DNA of 17,385 bases. Origin: Vulcanimicrobiota bacterium (GTDB taxonomy: Bacteria > Vulcanimicrobiota > Vulcanimicrobiia > Vulcanimicrobiales > Vulcanimicrobiaceae). The notes under the pieces are model-generated. The model saw only the letters and a list, made by a program, of their open reading frames with translations. It was not told the DNA's origin and made no database searches. Made by a program: the position numbers and the translations under genes. The DNA lies in NCBI GenBank assembly GCA_014305015.1, contig JACRUB010000019.1, positions 1 to 17,385 of the forward strand, given 5' to 3'. Shown here in pieces: positions 1 through 7,242 of the stretch (the stretch's first letter is position 1; each line of letters starts with the position of its first letter).

Positions 1-34
1 CCTCGCTTCGCCACGCTGGATCGCAGACGACTTC

Positions 35-73
35 AAAAATGAAGAAATCGCCTCGGTAACCCCGGGCGATTCC
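35..73 (-). terminator. intrinsic terminator-like hairpin
   Basis: On the minus strand GGAATCGCC (73..65) pairs with GGCGATTTC (52..44): nine pairs with one G-U. An inner CGG/CCG extends the stem by three pairs, leaving a 5-base loop and one bulged A. The stem is followed by a U-rich tract (TTCATTTTT, 43..35). It could end the short transcript from the promoter at 111-140 and also read-through from the DUF3800/PBECR operon. The tail is interrupted by CA, so strength is uncertain. Confidence 0.65.
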
Positions 74-104
74 TGGACTCCTTCTACAGCTAGGTAGATG
101 AGAT
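35..104 (-). ncRNA. candidate small RNA of about 70 nt, or attenuated leader
   Basis: A strong promoter (111-140) and a terminator hairpin (44-73) on the same strand enclose about 30 bases with no start codon, so the predicted product is an untranslated RNA of roughly 70 nt ending in U residues. The unpaired 5' part carries AGAAGGAG (85..78), a perfect Shine-Dalgarno-like string with no start codon at a usable distance. I do not recognise a known RNA family. The alternative is a transcription attenuator whose regulated gene lies beyond the left edge. Seen: boxes, hairpin, absence of an ORF. Inferred: transcription and function. Confidence 0.45.
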
Positions 105-110
105 GGACTG

Positions 111-140
111 ATTATAGCGCTTTGAGTAACTTTGCGTCAA
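111..140 (-). promoter_or_regulatory. near-consensus sigma70-type promoter reading out of the left edge
   Basis: On the minus strand there is a -35 box TTGACG (140..135), an 18-base spacer and a perfect -10 box TATAAT (116..111). It is the best promoter match I found in the window. Transcription would start near 104 and run leftward. It lies in the gap just after the stop codon of the PBECR-like gene. No ATG, GTG or TTG codon follows on this strand before the hairpin at 44-73, so it does not obviously serve a coding gene inside the window. Confidence 0.72.
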
Positions 141-172
141 GCCTTCCAAACGAGCGGTCGCCGAGGAGTGGC

Positions 173-625
173 TCAATCGTCTCTACGCTCCGATTCCTTC
201 TTTATCTTCGCTCGGTTGCTCTTCCCGTGCACATAGAACGCAGTAATAAGGCGCACTGATACGCCATCTTCGGCAAGCACGACGAGATATTCAAAATCCT
301 CAACCGCGATCTTTATACGATTCTCACCGTTTTGTCGGACGCGCCAAGTCCTAACGAACGCGGAGTCCACCCTTTGGATGACCGGCTTTCCCCACTCGAT
401 GCGCCCACATCGATAAGGATCATGTTTACGCTCATCGCGGCCGGTCGTAGTGAGATGGTAAAATACCTCCTCGCGACCGTCATCCGTTAGTCTACTATCA
501 ATTCGAAATTGTTTGGGCGTAAACACCGTAGGCGGAGCCTCAATATAATCGCGTCGGAAGCAGACATAGCGAGCATCCCTATCGCAATTCGTTTCATCTA
601 ACGGCGCAGGCAACCACCCGTTCAT
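173..625 (-). CDS. small PBECR/RelE-like putative nuclease
   Basis: This is a 150-residue protein. Its C-terminal half carries the ordered pattern RIEWGKPVI (75-83), EDFEYLVVL (109-117) and LITAFYV (126-132), followed by a basic tail with several Lys and Arg. I associate this pattern with small phage-borne proteins grouped with the PBECR (phage-Barnase-EndoU-ColicinE5/D-RelE-like) nuclease superfamily. His57, Arg72 and Arg75 are candidate active-site residues by position only. The start at 625 is chosen because it lies 4 nt after the stop of the DUF3800 gene with AGG 9 nt upstream; an in-frame ATG at 724 would overlap that gene by about 95 nt. Family assignment is from pattern memory, and an RNase role is inference. 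No immunity gene is evident unless the DUF3800 protein acts as one. Confidence 0.6.
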   Translation of the reverse strand: MNGWLPAPLDETNCDRDARYVCFRRDYIEAPPTVFTPKQFRIDSRLTDDGREEVFYHLTTTGRDERKHDPYRCGRIEWGKPVIQRVDSAFVRTWRVRQNGENRIKIAVEDFEYLVVLAEDGVSVRLITAFYVHGKSNRAKIKKESERRDD

Positions 626-629
626 GCGC

Positions 630-1331
630 TTAAACCTGAGTTCCAGTCCAGTGAAATACGTTAAATTTTTGCTCGCCAAGCGAAGTGGCCCGCGCCAAGG
701 AAAAGCCTGAAGACTCCTGCACATCTTTGACTAGCTGGCGCTTTGCATCGCTCGTGCTAATATCGCAATTAACTGAGCAGACCGCTCCAATTAATATATC
801 AGCAACCTGCAATAGAGCGGACTCGTGCGACCGAATTTGCTTGATCCTAAGAATCGCTGCTTGGTCAAAATCCCACATTGCGTTACAGAGCACGCGGTGC
901 AGTTTTCGAACTCGACGCGACCCCAATGTATCCTTGATATCCAAATAGATCTCGTAGCGGTTCTTCTGCTCTAGGGTACGAGTCAGCAAATTATAGTACA
1001 TCTTGTAATACCACTCATCGTGGGTGTGGCCAAAATTCTCGTGGTTTAAACCGCGCTTGTCAGCAATGATGATGCGGAAACGCAATTCGTCGGATTCAAA
1101 AAAAAGGCGCAGAACGGCCTTATACAACTCAATATTAGTGGGCGACACGCTCACCCACTTGAGTTCCTGTTTGTCAGGGATCGCGTTCTCGCGCTTAAGC
1201 GAGCGGATCGCTCTGGCAAAATCTCTCACTCGATTATTCGGACAACTTAGCGCGCCAAGCCCCATAAAGGACCTACGATCATTCTCTAGATGAGAACTTT
1301 CGTCGCAATAAATATTTATGAGTTTCGGCAT
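630..1331 (-). CDS. DUF3800 domain protein
   Basis: This is a 233-residue protein that starts with the family hallmark IYCDES (7-12) and ends its core with QVADILIGAV (175-184), both typical of DUF3800. Asp10/Glu11, the Asp in YLD (131) and the Asp in QVAD (178) are spaced like the acidic residues of an RNase H-type fold; that catalytic reading is my inference, since the family's biochemistry is not settled. The start at 1331 places the CDES motif at the usual distance from the N-terminus. An in-frame ATG at 1463 would add 44 low-complexity residues with no ribosome-binding site. The site upstream of 1331 is weak (GAG about 10 nt away). The gene is AT-richer than the transfer operon and is followed 4 nt later by the PBECR-like gene, so the two are probably co-transcribed. 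Confidence 0.8.
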   Translation of the reverse strand: MPKLINIYCDESSHLENDRRSFMGLGALSCPNNRVRDFARAIRSLKRENAIPDKQELKWVSVSPTNIELYKAVLRLFFESDELRFRIIIADKRGLNHENFGHTHDEWYYKMYYNLLTRTLEQKNRYEIYLDIKDTLGSRRVRKLHRVLCNAMWDFDQAAILRIKQIRSHESALLQVADILIGAVCSVNCDISTSDAKRQLVKDVQESSGFSLARATSLGEQKFNVFHWTGTQV

Positions 1332-2101
1332 GCACGCCGATCTCGGTTTTGCCGAATCATTTTGATACGAGTCAATCGCGCTTTTTTTAATTTCACCCTT
1401 ATGCCCCTCTTGGAGTTGGGGTAGCGGCCGCTCATCGACCGAGCTGCTCGAAGGATATACCATCCAGCCAGGCGTCCAGTCCGCTGAAGCCAGTTCTTGC
1501 CAGTCTAAGCCATATCCTCAGCGATGGCAGCTCCTGTAACGTTAATTTACAGCGGAGAGAGTGATGGTCGCCGCATTTCGACCTTGGGGATCGGCGCTTG
1601 TCCTCTGCGGGCGGGCATCGGAGTTCTCCCGTCAGCTCTTCGAATCGGCTCCCCTGCGCTGCTTCCTATCGCGCGCGACATTCAAGACGATAATACTCTT
1701 CGGCGCACCCTTTGTGGCAAAGCGGAAGTGCTCCGCGCGTTCGTTACGATGCACCACGATCAGGTCATCGTGCGGGTCTGCACCCATGCAATATCTTTCA
1801 ACACCGACGCCAAGGGTCGCGCTCCCTCGCTTTCATGAATCGATGCCCTCCTGTTTGTACTACTCTCGCGGATTCGTCGGTTCGGCAATCTGCAAGCCGA
1901 ACACCTACCAACCTCTGCGACAATGGCAGGGTCCCGCCGTGGTCAGGACTTGGTTCTTGCGGTGAACTTACGACACTTGTGTACGACAGTTACGCCGGAA
2001 AGCCGCGGAAATCGCGAACGCTGGCGGACGCTTCCGCCGCCTCTGAAAGCCTTACCTGACAAGCGATTCGACTATTTCTTGCGCCTTGAGCCTGGACCCG
2101 A

Positions 2102-2125
2102 CTTCTTGCCTTCTTGCCTTCTTGC
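2102..2125. repeat. short tandem repeat, 3 x 8 bp
   Basis: CTTCTTGC occurs three times head to tail within the non-coding stretch. The unit is not a multiple of three and no gene is assigned here. It may be simple replication slippage. Confidence 0.7.
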
Positions 2126-2344
2126 TCCGCATCTAAGGCGCCATGATTTCGAGTCCTAATCTCCACCACACGCAAACCGCCATCTTATAAGAGTTTGTTA
2201 GTTTTTTTTCTGCTCTATCCCCGAGGCCGTTACGTTCTCGCCCCGATTGCAGCCCATCGCGGTCCTCGGCGGAGACGTGCATTGAAAGTTTCTCGCGACT
2301 CCCGATGCGACATGCACGAGGGAATTCCAACACTTCCGAGTTTC

Positions 2345-2390
2345 AATAGGGTTCAGGTTCGTTATACGCACAGGACTTTTTCACCCTATT
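2345..2390. repeat. 8-bp perfect inverted repeat after the antitoxin gene
   Basis: AATAGGGT (2345-2352) and ACCCTATT (2383-2390) are perfect inverted copies separated by 30 bases, just downstream of the antitoxin stop codon. There is no U-run after it on the minus strand, so it is not a classical terminator. It could be a weak mRNA 3' structure, a protein site or chance. Confidence 0.4.
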
Positions 2391-2394
2391 TCGT

Positions 2395-2727
2395 TCACCC
2401 GCGAACAAGCACCCGACCAAACTTTTTCCGATCTCGAGTCTTTCGGATTGTTATTTCAACGTCCTGACCCAGTGCCGTAAGGACGCGCATGAGGCGTTCG
2501 TACGAAAACTCACGGGTATCCCCCCGCATTAAGCGAGAGATCTGAGGTTGGGTTAGTCGAACCAAATTCGCGGCTTCCTGCTGGCTCATCTTCTGATGTG
2601 CGAGCAAGTCCGCAATGGTTTCGACGATCCGCGCCTTTGCGAGAACTTCTTCCGGCTGGGCAAGACCAATATCCGCAAAGACATTACCGCTACCGGGCGT
2701 CACGGTTTCATCGCTTTTTCTTGCCAT
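2395..2727 (-). CDS. XRE-family antitoxin (HigA-like)
   Basis: This is a 110-residue protein. A helix-turn-helix of the HigA/XRE type spans about residues 41-75, with MSQQEAANLVRLTQPQISRL as its core. It is followed by the segment LTALGQDVEITI (84-95), typical of short antitoxins paired with Gp49-like toxins. The start at 2727 is preceded by GAGGAAA 4 nt away; in-frame ATGs at 2739 and 2772 have no such site. It overlaps the 3' end of the toxin gene by 20 nt, so translation is probably coupled. Expected role: neutralise the toxin by direct binding and repress the shared promoter. The family assignment is firm, the regulatory behaviour is by analogy. Confidence 0.88.
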   Translation of the reverse strand: MARKSDETVTPGSGNVFADIGLAQPEEVLAKARIVETIADLLAHQKMSQQEAANLVRLTQPQISRLMRGDTREFSYERLMRVLTALGQDVEITIRKTRDRKKFGRVLVRG

Positions 2728-3109
2728 AGTTTTCCTCATAATGCCTTCGGGCGGTCTTAAGGCGTCGTTCAATCAAATCCAGCTCTCGCTTCGGTGTGCT
2801 GATGCCCAAAGTCGATTTCTTTTGAAATGCGTGCAAGACATAGACGATTTCTCCTATCTTCGTCGTGCAAGTTGTGCGGTACGTCCGATCGCCGGAATCG
2901 TCGTCAACCGCAATCTCGATAAGGTCGCGCAGGTTGCCTTTCATCACTTTCGCATCCGGGTGATTCTTGCCACGCTGAATTTGCCGAAGTGCGTGGCCCG
3001 TAACGAACTTGACCTCTGGAGGAAATTCGGAAAGATCATCTCGCGAAGATCCGATGAACTCCAAGGGCCGATCTGATTTCCCCGTTGAGGGGTCAGCGTT
3101 CATTCCCAT
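2708..3109 (-). CDS. Gp49/HigB-like RelE-superfamily toxin
   Basis: This is a 133-residue protein. The order RPLEFIGSSRDDL (14-26), KVMKGN (54-59), TYRTTCT (76-82), VYVLHAFQKKS (89-99) and GISTPKREL (102-110) is the signature of the phage-derived Gp49-like family (DUF891). These are RelE-fold ribosome-dependent or free mRNA interferases in HigBA-type modules. The open frame extends back to 3238, but the extra residues do not fit the family. ATG codons at 3109 and 3103 are both possible, and the latter would give 131 residues. A promoter-like element ends 3 bases before 3109, so the message may be leaderless or nearly so. Toxin-first order with a 20-nt overlap into the antitoxin gene is usual for HigBA. 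Its position after the transfer operon suggests an addiction module of the element. Confidence 0.87.
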   Translation of the reverse strand: MGMNADPSTGKSDRPLEFIGSSRDDLSEFPPEVKFVTGHALRQIQRGKNHPDAKVMKGNLRDLIEIAVDDDSGDRTYRTTCTTKIGEIVYVLHAFQKKSTLGISTPKRELDLIERRLKTARRHYEENYGKKKR

Positions 3110-3112
3110 ACT

Positions 3113-3142
3113 TTTATACCATATCCGGTCTAAATTTGCAAA
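3113..3142 (-). promoter_or_regulatory. candidate promoter of the toxin-antitoxin module
   Basis: On the minus strand TTTGCA (3142..3137), an 18-base spacer and TATAAA (3118..3113) form a plausible sigma70-type promoter. A start about 7 nt after the -10 box falls at 3106, between the two candidate start codons of the toxin at 3109 and 3103. A 6-bp GC-rich hairpin (3186-3200) lies between traF and this site and might separate the two transcripts, but it lacks a U-run. Confidence 0.4.
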
Positions 3143-3234
3143 CTCGTTAGCGTCATTAAAACGGAGGTGGGGCAAGATGCGGCGCCGGCCCAGCGGGCCG
3201 CGCAGCAACCCGGCCACCCGCTCTGAGAACCGGA

Positions 3235-3861
3235 TCAACGACGCGTCTTAACCAGCACGGGGACTACCCTTGCCAAGACGTTTCGTACCCCCACCGGACC
3301 CCAATAGCGCGAATCCCAACTGTGCGGGTGGTCGGCGTACACCCAAATCGCGCCATTAGGAATCCGACGCTGCACCGGTAGTGAAGGGGAAAGCTCGCGT
3401 CCGGCACGGTCGATGGCGAGGGGCTTGCTGTTGTGCAACAGCCGTCCGTTAACGGTTACGCCTCTGAACGAGACGGCGACGTTATCGCCGGCGACAGCGG
3501 CGACGGTCTTCAGAAGGGGCTCCGTAGCTCCGAGGCACGGTCCGCCCGAAAGATAGCCGCGACGACGACCGAGTTTGACCATGCTCGAGGGCGCACACAC
3601 CGCAACGAGCATTTGGCGTTGAATTGCATCTTGCGGCAACGGGTTGAACCGGTAAATACCTAACGGCATGCTCGGCGTGAAATTGAAACGAAGACCGCTC
3701 AAGGTCGCGGCGACTCCGACTCCTGTGATCGCAGCGAAGAGTGCCATAAACAGCAGCCACCGAGTTGGTCCCCTTCGCGCAAAGGCGATGCTCGCAATTG
3801 CAACCGTTGCGGCGACAGCAACGGCGGCAGCGAAAGACAGCACGAGCACGGGCTGATACAT
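3235..3861 (-). CDS. traF: TraF-like conjugative signal peptidase (S26 family)
   Basis: This is a 208-residue membrane protein with two hydrophobic segments (about 5-28 and 36-55) and a periplasmic peptidase domain. The Ser of TPSMPLG (Ser64) and the Lys of LLKTVAAVAGD (Lys118) match the Ser-Lys dyad of the S26 TraF group; the SWDSRYWGPV block (181-190) is the conserved C-terminal box. In plasmid RP4, TraF removes the C-terminal residues of the TrbC pilin and joins its ends into a ring. The gene is the last of the transfer operon, 11 nt after the transglycosylase gene, with GAGG upstream of the ATG. Linkage to a TrbC-type pilin supports the same role here. Confidence 0.9.
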   Translation of the reverse strand: MYQPVLVLSFAAAVAVAATVAIASIAFARRGPTRWLLFMALFAAITGVGVAATLSGLRFNFTPSMPLGIYRFNPLPQDAIQRQMLVAVCAPSSMVKLGRRRGYLSGGPCLGATEPLLKTVAAVAGDNVAVSFRGVTVNGRLLHNSKPLAIDRAGRELSPSLPVQRRIPNGAIWVYADHPHSWDSRYWGPVGVRNVLARVVPVLVKTRR

Positions 3862-3872
3862 GAAGTGCGACC

Positions 3873-4511
3873 TCAGAAAATCCTAACGCGCAATGATCGT
3901 GCGACGCTAATCAAAATCGGCGCACGCACTGGCGAGACCGTTTCACGATGCGCGCGCCGCGGGTCCAGGGCAAAGGTTGAAACGCGCACACTGAGCGCAG
4001 AACGCGTCGCTTGACGTGCCGCAACCAAGCGATGATTTCTGCCGTCGACGTCCGTAATTGCGGCGGCGATCAGAACGCGCCGAACATAACGGGCTCCAGA
4101 ATCAAGACGGCCGGTATTGTACATGCCGATTGCGTGGCGCAACGCTACTTGACCCGGGCCGTAACGTCGCATCGCGTACGCGTAGTCCTGGGAGAGTATC
4201 TTTGCGCCAGCATTAAGGTTCGTACATGGATCGAAGATCGTATGCACGTTCAGCCCGAGGCGCGCGAGGTTCGCATTGTTAATCTGTGCGATTCCCAGAT
4301 CGACAGAATGCCCAGCGCCGATCAGTTGTTGTGCGAGCACCTCCGCCGTCGCGCGATCGTGAGGGTAATAGGAGCGCATCGTCGTGTTGTCGCCGATCGC
4401 CAGCAGATTACCACCGCTTTCAACGTGTATTATCGCTGCCATCGTCGACGGTGCAACGCGCGGCGCGCAATGCGCGATTGCCGCCATAAGCGCAACTGTA
4501 TGCAGCATCAT
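3873..4511 (-). CDS. VirB1-like lytic transglycosylase
   Basis: This is a 212-residue protein with a weak N-terminal signal-like hydrophobic stretch. Catalytic Glu31 lies in HVESGGN, followed by DLGIAQINNANLARLGL (71-87) and YNTG (131-134), the classical SLT/VirB1 motifs. It would cut peptidoglycan in the periplasm so the secretion channel can assemble. The tail after about residue 150 is Arg-rich and not part of the enzyme fold; I do not know its role. The start ATG overlaps the trbI stop (ATGATGA), indicating translational coupling. In many VirB systems this gene comes first; here it sits near the end beside traF. Confidence 0.9.
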   Translation of the reverse strand: MMLHTVALMAAIAHCAPRVAPSTMAAIIHVESGGNLLAIGDNTTMRSYYPHDRATAEVLAQQLIGAGHSVDLGIAQINNANLARLGLNVHTIFDPCTNLNAGAKILSQDYAYAMRRYGPGQVALRHAIGMYNTGRLDSGARYVRRVLIAAAITDVDGRNHRLVAARQATRSALSVRVSTFALDPRRAHRETVSPVRAPILISVARSLRVRIF

Positions 4512-5776
4512 AGTGCACCGGCATCTGCGTAGGATCTCCCGAATACGATGTCGCGGTCAACGAGGACATCGAACACGTAGCCGGGCGGCACTTCAAGCGT
4601 TGGTGGGATTTGCAGTTGACGCTGCGCGACCTGAATGCTGGTGTTCCCGATTTGCTGCCCGATCGCACCGGCGATCGTCTGACCGATATCCGGGACAGCG
4701 TTCACGTTCACCGATCGCTGCGGCTGACTCAGCTGCGCACCGGCGCTAATAATGCTAAGCAGCAACGCGGAATTAAACGTCTTGTTGAGGTGCTCATCGA
4801 CGTTCGCGCTAAACCCCGCGTAACCGGAGGGGTCCGTTCCGGCCATGCCGAGTAGGTCCAGACTTGACCCATCTGGATAGAGCAAACGCGTCCAGGCCAC
4901 AAGCACTCGCCGTTGGCCCTGCACAATTCGGCTGTCGTATGCGCCCACGAGCTTCGTGCCGCGCGGGATGAGGAGATAACGCCCGGTAACGCTGTCGAAG
5001 ACGTCGTCGCGAACCTGCGCAACGATCGTCCCCGGAAGATCCGCATTGATTCCGGTAAGCAGTGTTGCCGGTATCACGCTTCCCGCGTGCAGTTCATATG
5101 GGGACGGATCGTACTGAAGCGTTGAGAGCGGTCGATCACGCGGAAGTCCGGTGGTACTCGCAAGGAATGAAAGGCGCGGGTCAGGGTTCTGCCCATCTTG
5201 CCCGGTTGCGTTCGAGGTAAGCTGGGGCACCGCATCTGATCCCAAGGTCGGCAACGAGCTTGACGCGGATTGCCGCATACCCGCCCCGGAAGCGCCGCCG
5301 TCGCTTAAGCGCACCGACACGGGAGCGATCTGCGCCGCATCGAGTAGCGCTCGCTGCCGAGCTTCCCGTTCTCCCGCCACTTGAACGTGCGGCTGCACTT
5401 GCGGAGAGGGCGCAGAGCCTTGAACGGCTTGCGGAACGTATGGCCGCACGGGAGAATCCTTTTTCGAAAGCGCCGGAACGCGTGAGGGAAGGGGTAGCGG
5501 CGATGGTAAGAGCGGCGGAGACGGTTGTGCGTTTGCGACCGCGTTCCACCACGGTCTTTGTTGCTCAGAGGCCTTCGTGAGCTTTGCTTCGCCGCTCGAA
5601 TTTGTGCGCCGATGCCCTGCCGTTGATATTCCATAAATGATGAAGCCGAATAGTACGGCAAGTGCAAGCGTCACAGTCAGACCAGCCTTAGCACCGATGC
5701 GCGTGACACCGACGACTCGGCCGCGCCAACCGCCTTCATCGACCTCGACTGGCGAGTGAATCACCTTGTTGTCCAT
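4508..5776 (-). CDS. trbI: TrbI/VirB10 core-complex protein
   Basis: This is a 422-residue protein with a short cytoplasmic N-terminus, one membrane span (about 31-50), a Pro-rich periplasmic region (about 84-130) and the conserved VirB10 beta-barrel domain. The domain carries YELHAGSVIPATLLTGI (227-243) and LLIPRGTKLVGAYDS (268-282). FNSALLLSIISAGA (334-347) corresponds to the antenna region that inserts into the outer membrane in VirB10 structures. The protein links inner and outer membranes and is thought to open the channel in response to ATPase activity. The start is supported by GGGAG about 9 nt upstream; the gene begins 5 nt after trbG. Confidence 0.93.
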   Translation of the reverse strand: MDNKVIHSPVEVDEGGWRGRVVGVTRIGAKAGLTVTLALAVLFGFIIYGISTAGHRRTNSSGEAKLTKASEQQRPWWNAVANAQPSPPLLPSPLPLPSRVPALSKKDSPVRPYVPQAVQGSAPSPQVQPHVQVAGEREARQRALLDAAQIAPVSVRLSDGGASGAGMRQSASSSLPTLGSDAVPQLTSNATGQDGQNPDPRLSFLASTTGLPRDRPLSTLQYDPSPYELHAGSVIPATLLTGINADLPGTIVAQVRDDVFDSVTGRYLLIPRGTKLVGAYDSRIVQGQRRVLVAWTRLLYPDGSSLDLLGMAGTDPSGYAGFSANVDEHLNKTFNSALLLSIISAGAQLSQPQRSVNVNAVPDIGQTIAGAIGQQIGNTSIQVAQRQLQIPPTLEVPPGYVFDVLVDRDIVFGRSYADAGAL

Positions 5777-5781
5777 CGCCG

Positions 5782-6531
5782 TCAGCTCCCGCGTGATATC
5801 AGCGCGCGGCGCTGCCGCTTACGACTGCCATCAACGAGCGCGATAGTCGACGGCACGCCGTCGACAACGTAATACTGACCGGTAAAGCGGTAGTTCACGA
5901 GTGTATCCCCGCCGTCGCTTCCGACCGAAAAGAGAACCGGGAGCGAGCTTATTGTAGAAGGCATTTGCAGATAGGTATGTGCGCCGTCGTTGAAAACGCG
6001 CACCGGTTGCAACACGCGATCTCCGCTTAAGCGATAGTTGAAGTCCAGTTTATCGATGGCCGTTTGCGGCAGTGCTGATCCGGGGAGTACTCCGCGTCCC
6101 ATTCGCGCCGTTGTGGCAAACGCGTGCAGCAGGTCTTGCGCGTACAAGAAACCGATGCGCAGCATCGGATCGGCGTTACGCGACACAAGGGTAAGATAAT
6201 AGGCGCGACGGTTGGTTGTGACGATGAGATTCGTACGTAGGCCGGATTCGGTCGGCTTTATCAGCACGTGCGGCGTCGTGGTGTCCGCCTGTCCACTCGA
6301 CGCCGGCGCGATCAGCCAGCGCACTGAGTCACCCACCGCGACGTTGACAATAGATTCACCCGGTTCTAGCACGAGATCGCACACGAAGAGCGGCATGCAT
6401 CGGAGCGTCGGCGGCGTTCGCGCGCCGAACGGGTAGCGAAGCACGCCGTCGGGTCCGCTGATCGGTGCGGCAACCGCCGGCGCTACCGCAAATGCAAACA
6501 AAGCGAGTACGAAGCTGATCTGTCGCAGCAT
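5782..6531 (-). CDS. trbG: TrbG/VirB9 outer-membrane core protein
   Basis: This is a 249-residue protein with a signal peptide (about 1-22, ending AVAA). The N-terminal domain contains VNVAVGDSVRWLI (62-74) and PHVLIKPTESGLRTNLIV (87-104), and the C-terminal domain contains VFNDGAHTYLQMP (179-191) and YRFTGQYYVVDGV (214-226), all typical of VirB9/TrbG/CagX. It forms the outer-membrane ring with TrbI. AAGGA lies 7 nt before the ATG. No separate TrbH/VirB7 lipoprotein gene is present beside it, so the core may have only two components or use a lipoprotein encoded elsewhere. Confidence 0.93.
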   Translation of the reverse strand: MLRQISFVLALFAFAVAPAVAAPISGPDGVLRYPFGARTPPTLRCMPLFVCDLVLEPGESIVNVAVGDSVRWLIAPASSGQADTTTPHVLIKPTESGLRTNLIVTTNRRAYYLTLVSRNADPMLRIGFLYAQDLLHAFATTARMGRGVLPGSALPQTAIDKLDFNYRLSGDRVLQPVRVFNDGAHTYLQMPSTISSLPVLFSVGSDGGDTLVNYRFTGQYYVVDGVPSTIALVDGSRKRQRRALISRGS

Positions 6532-6557
6532 GGTCGTTCCTTTTCTAAAACTGAGTG

Positions 6558-7232
6558 TTACAAGCGTTGGGTCCAGCTGATGCCGGTCACGTAGAGCCCG
6601 AGCGGATTGCTCAGGATGCCGCGCTCATCGCTGGGCGGGTCAAAAGCGATCGTCAGACTCGCGACCCAGTGGGTCGTGCCGATGTCGCGGCCCTGTACGT
6701 CGCGCGCGTCTTCCGTCCACTGAATTTGATATGTACGATCGCTAACGGGCAAGACGGAATCGACGCTTACCGCAACCGTCCGTGTTTGGCCGAACGGCGA
6801 GTGTTGGCGATAATACTCATTGAGGAATGTTGTCGCCGTCGCGGCCGCTAACGCATAGGCGCGAGCCAGCCCGGTCTTCGCGGCCGTCGGATCCGTGCTC
6901 AGCGAGCGTACGTCAACGATCCACGCCGCCAACTGCGCCTTGATGACGCGTGAGTCCGCGGGGGTAGCGCGATCCGCGCGCGCGACAGCGACGGCGTCGC
7001 CGAGCTTGTTGACCGCAACGACGTACGGGACTACCCTACTCTGTGTCGCTTGCCATACGACGCCGACCGCAAGAACAAGAGAAATCGCAAGGGCTGCGAA
7101 TGCGGCCGCTCGCCAGTTGCGTGCGTGCGCAATGTAGTCGCCGTAGCGCTCATTCCATTCTCGTCGCGCCGAGAGGTACGGGCTATCGTTTTCTGATCCG
7201 CTCGCGCCGGATGCGGCTTCTAATGTATTCAT
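6558..7232 (-). CDS. trbF: TrbF/VirB8 inner-membrane assembly protein
   Basis: This is a 224-residue protein with a cytoplasmic N-terminus (YLSARREWNERYGDYI, 19-34), one membrane span (about 42-60), and a periplasmic NTF2-like domain with VVPYVVAVNKLGDAV (67-81). Its C-terminal NPLGLYVTGISW (209-220) holds the conserved NPxG motif of VirB8. It nucleates assembly in the inner membrane. The open frame runs back to 7445, but that part overlaps the end of trbL. The chosen ATG is 10 nt after the trbL stop and begins MNTLEAA. The ribosome-binding site is poor, so translation may depend on coupling to trbL. Confidence 0.92.
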   Translation of the reverse strand: MNTLEAASGASGSENDSPYLSARREWNERYGDYIAHARNWRAAAFAALAISLVLAVGVVWQATQSRVVPYVVAVNKLGDAVAVARADRATPADSRVIKAQLAAWIVDVRSLSTDPTAAKTGLARAYALAAATATTFLNEYYRQHSPFGQTRTVAVSVDSVLPVSDRTYQIQWTEDARDVQGRDIGTTHWVASLTIAFDPPSDERGILSNPLGLYVTGISWTQRL

Positions 7233-7242
7233 GAATGTACCA

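Larger units (their letters stand above)
1332..2394. other. intergenic stretch without a convincing gene
   Basis: About 1.06 kb lies between the toxin-antitoxin module and the DUF3800 gene. Several overlapping open frames exist on both strands (for example 1524-1838 plus and 2133-2333 minus), but none has a recognisable motif, a convincing ribosome-binding site or good composition. The most protein-like reading is a 51-codon minus-strand frame at 1787..1632 beginning MGADPHDDLIVVHRN. Its upstream site is weak and I do not recognise it, so it may be a small gene or a remnant. A T8 run occurs at 2205-2213 without a stem. The region may be eroded former cargo. Confidence 0.5.

Noticed and set aside
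1368..1374. TTGACT as a -35 box for the DUF3800 gene
   Set aside because: No acceptable -10 box at 16-18 bases downstream on the minus strand.
1524..1838. Plus-strand frame of 104 codons in the non-coding stretch
   Set aside because: No ribosome-binding site or family motif, and overlapped by equally open frames on both strands.
2205..2213. T-run on the plus strand
   Set aside because: No stem-loop precedes it, so it is not supported as a terminator.
3186..3200. GC-rich 6-bp hairpin between traF and the toxin gene
   Set aside because: Without a following U-run on either strand it does not qualify as an intrinsic terminator; it could be chance in a GC-rich stretch.
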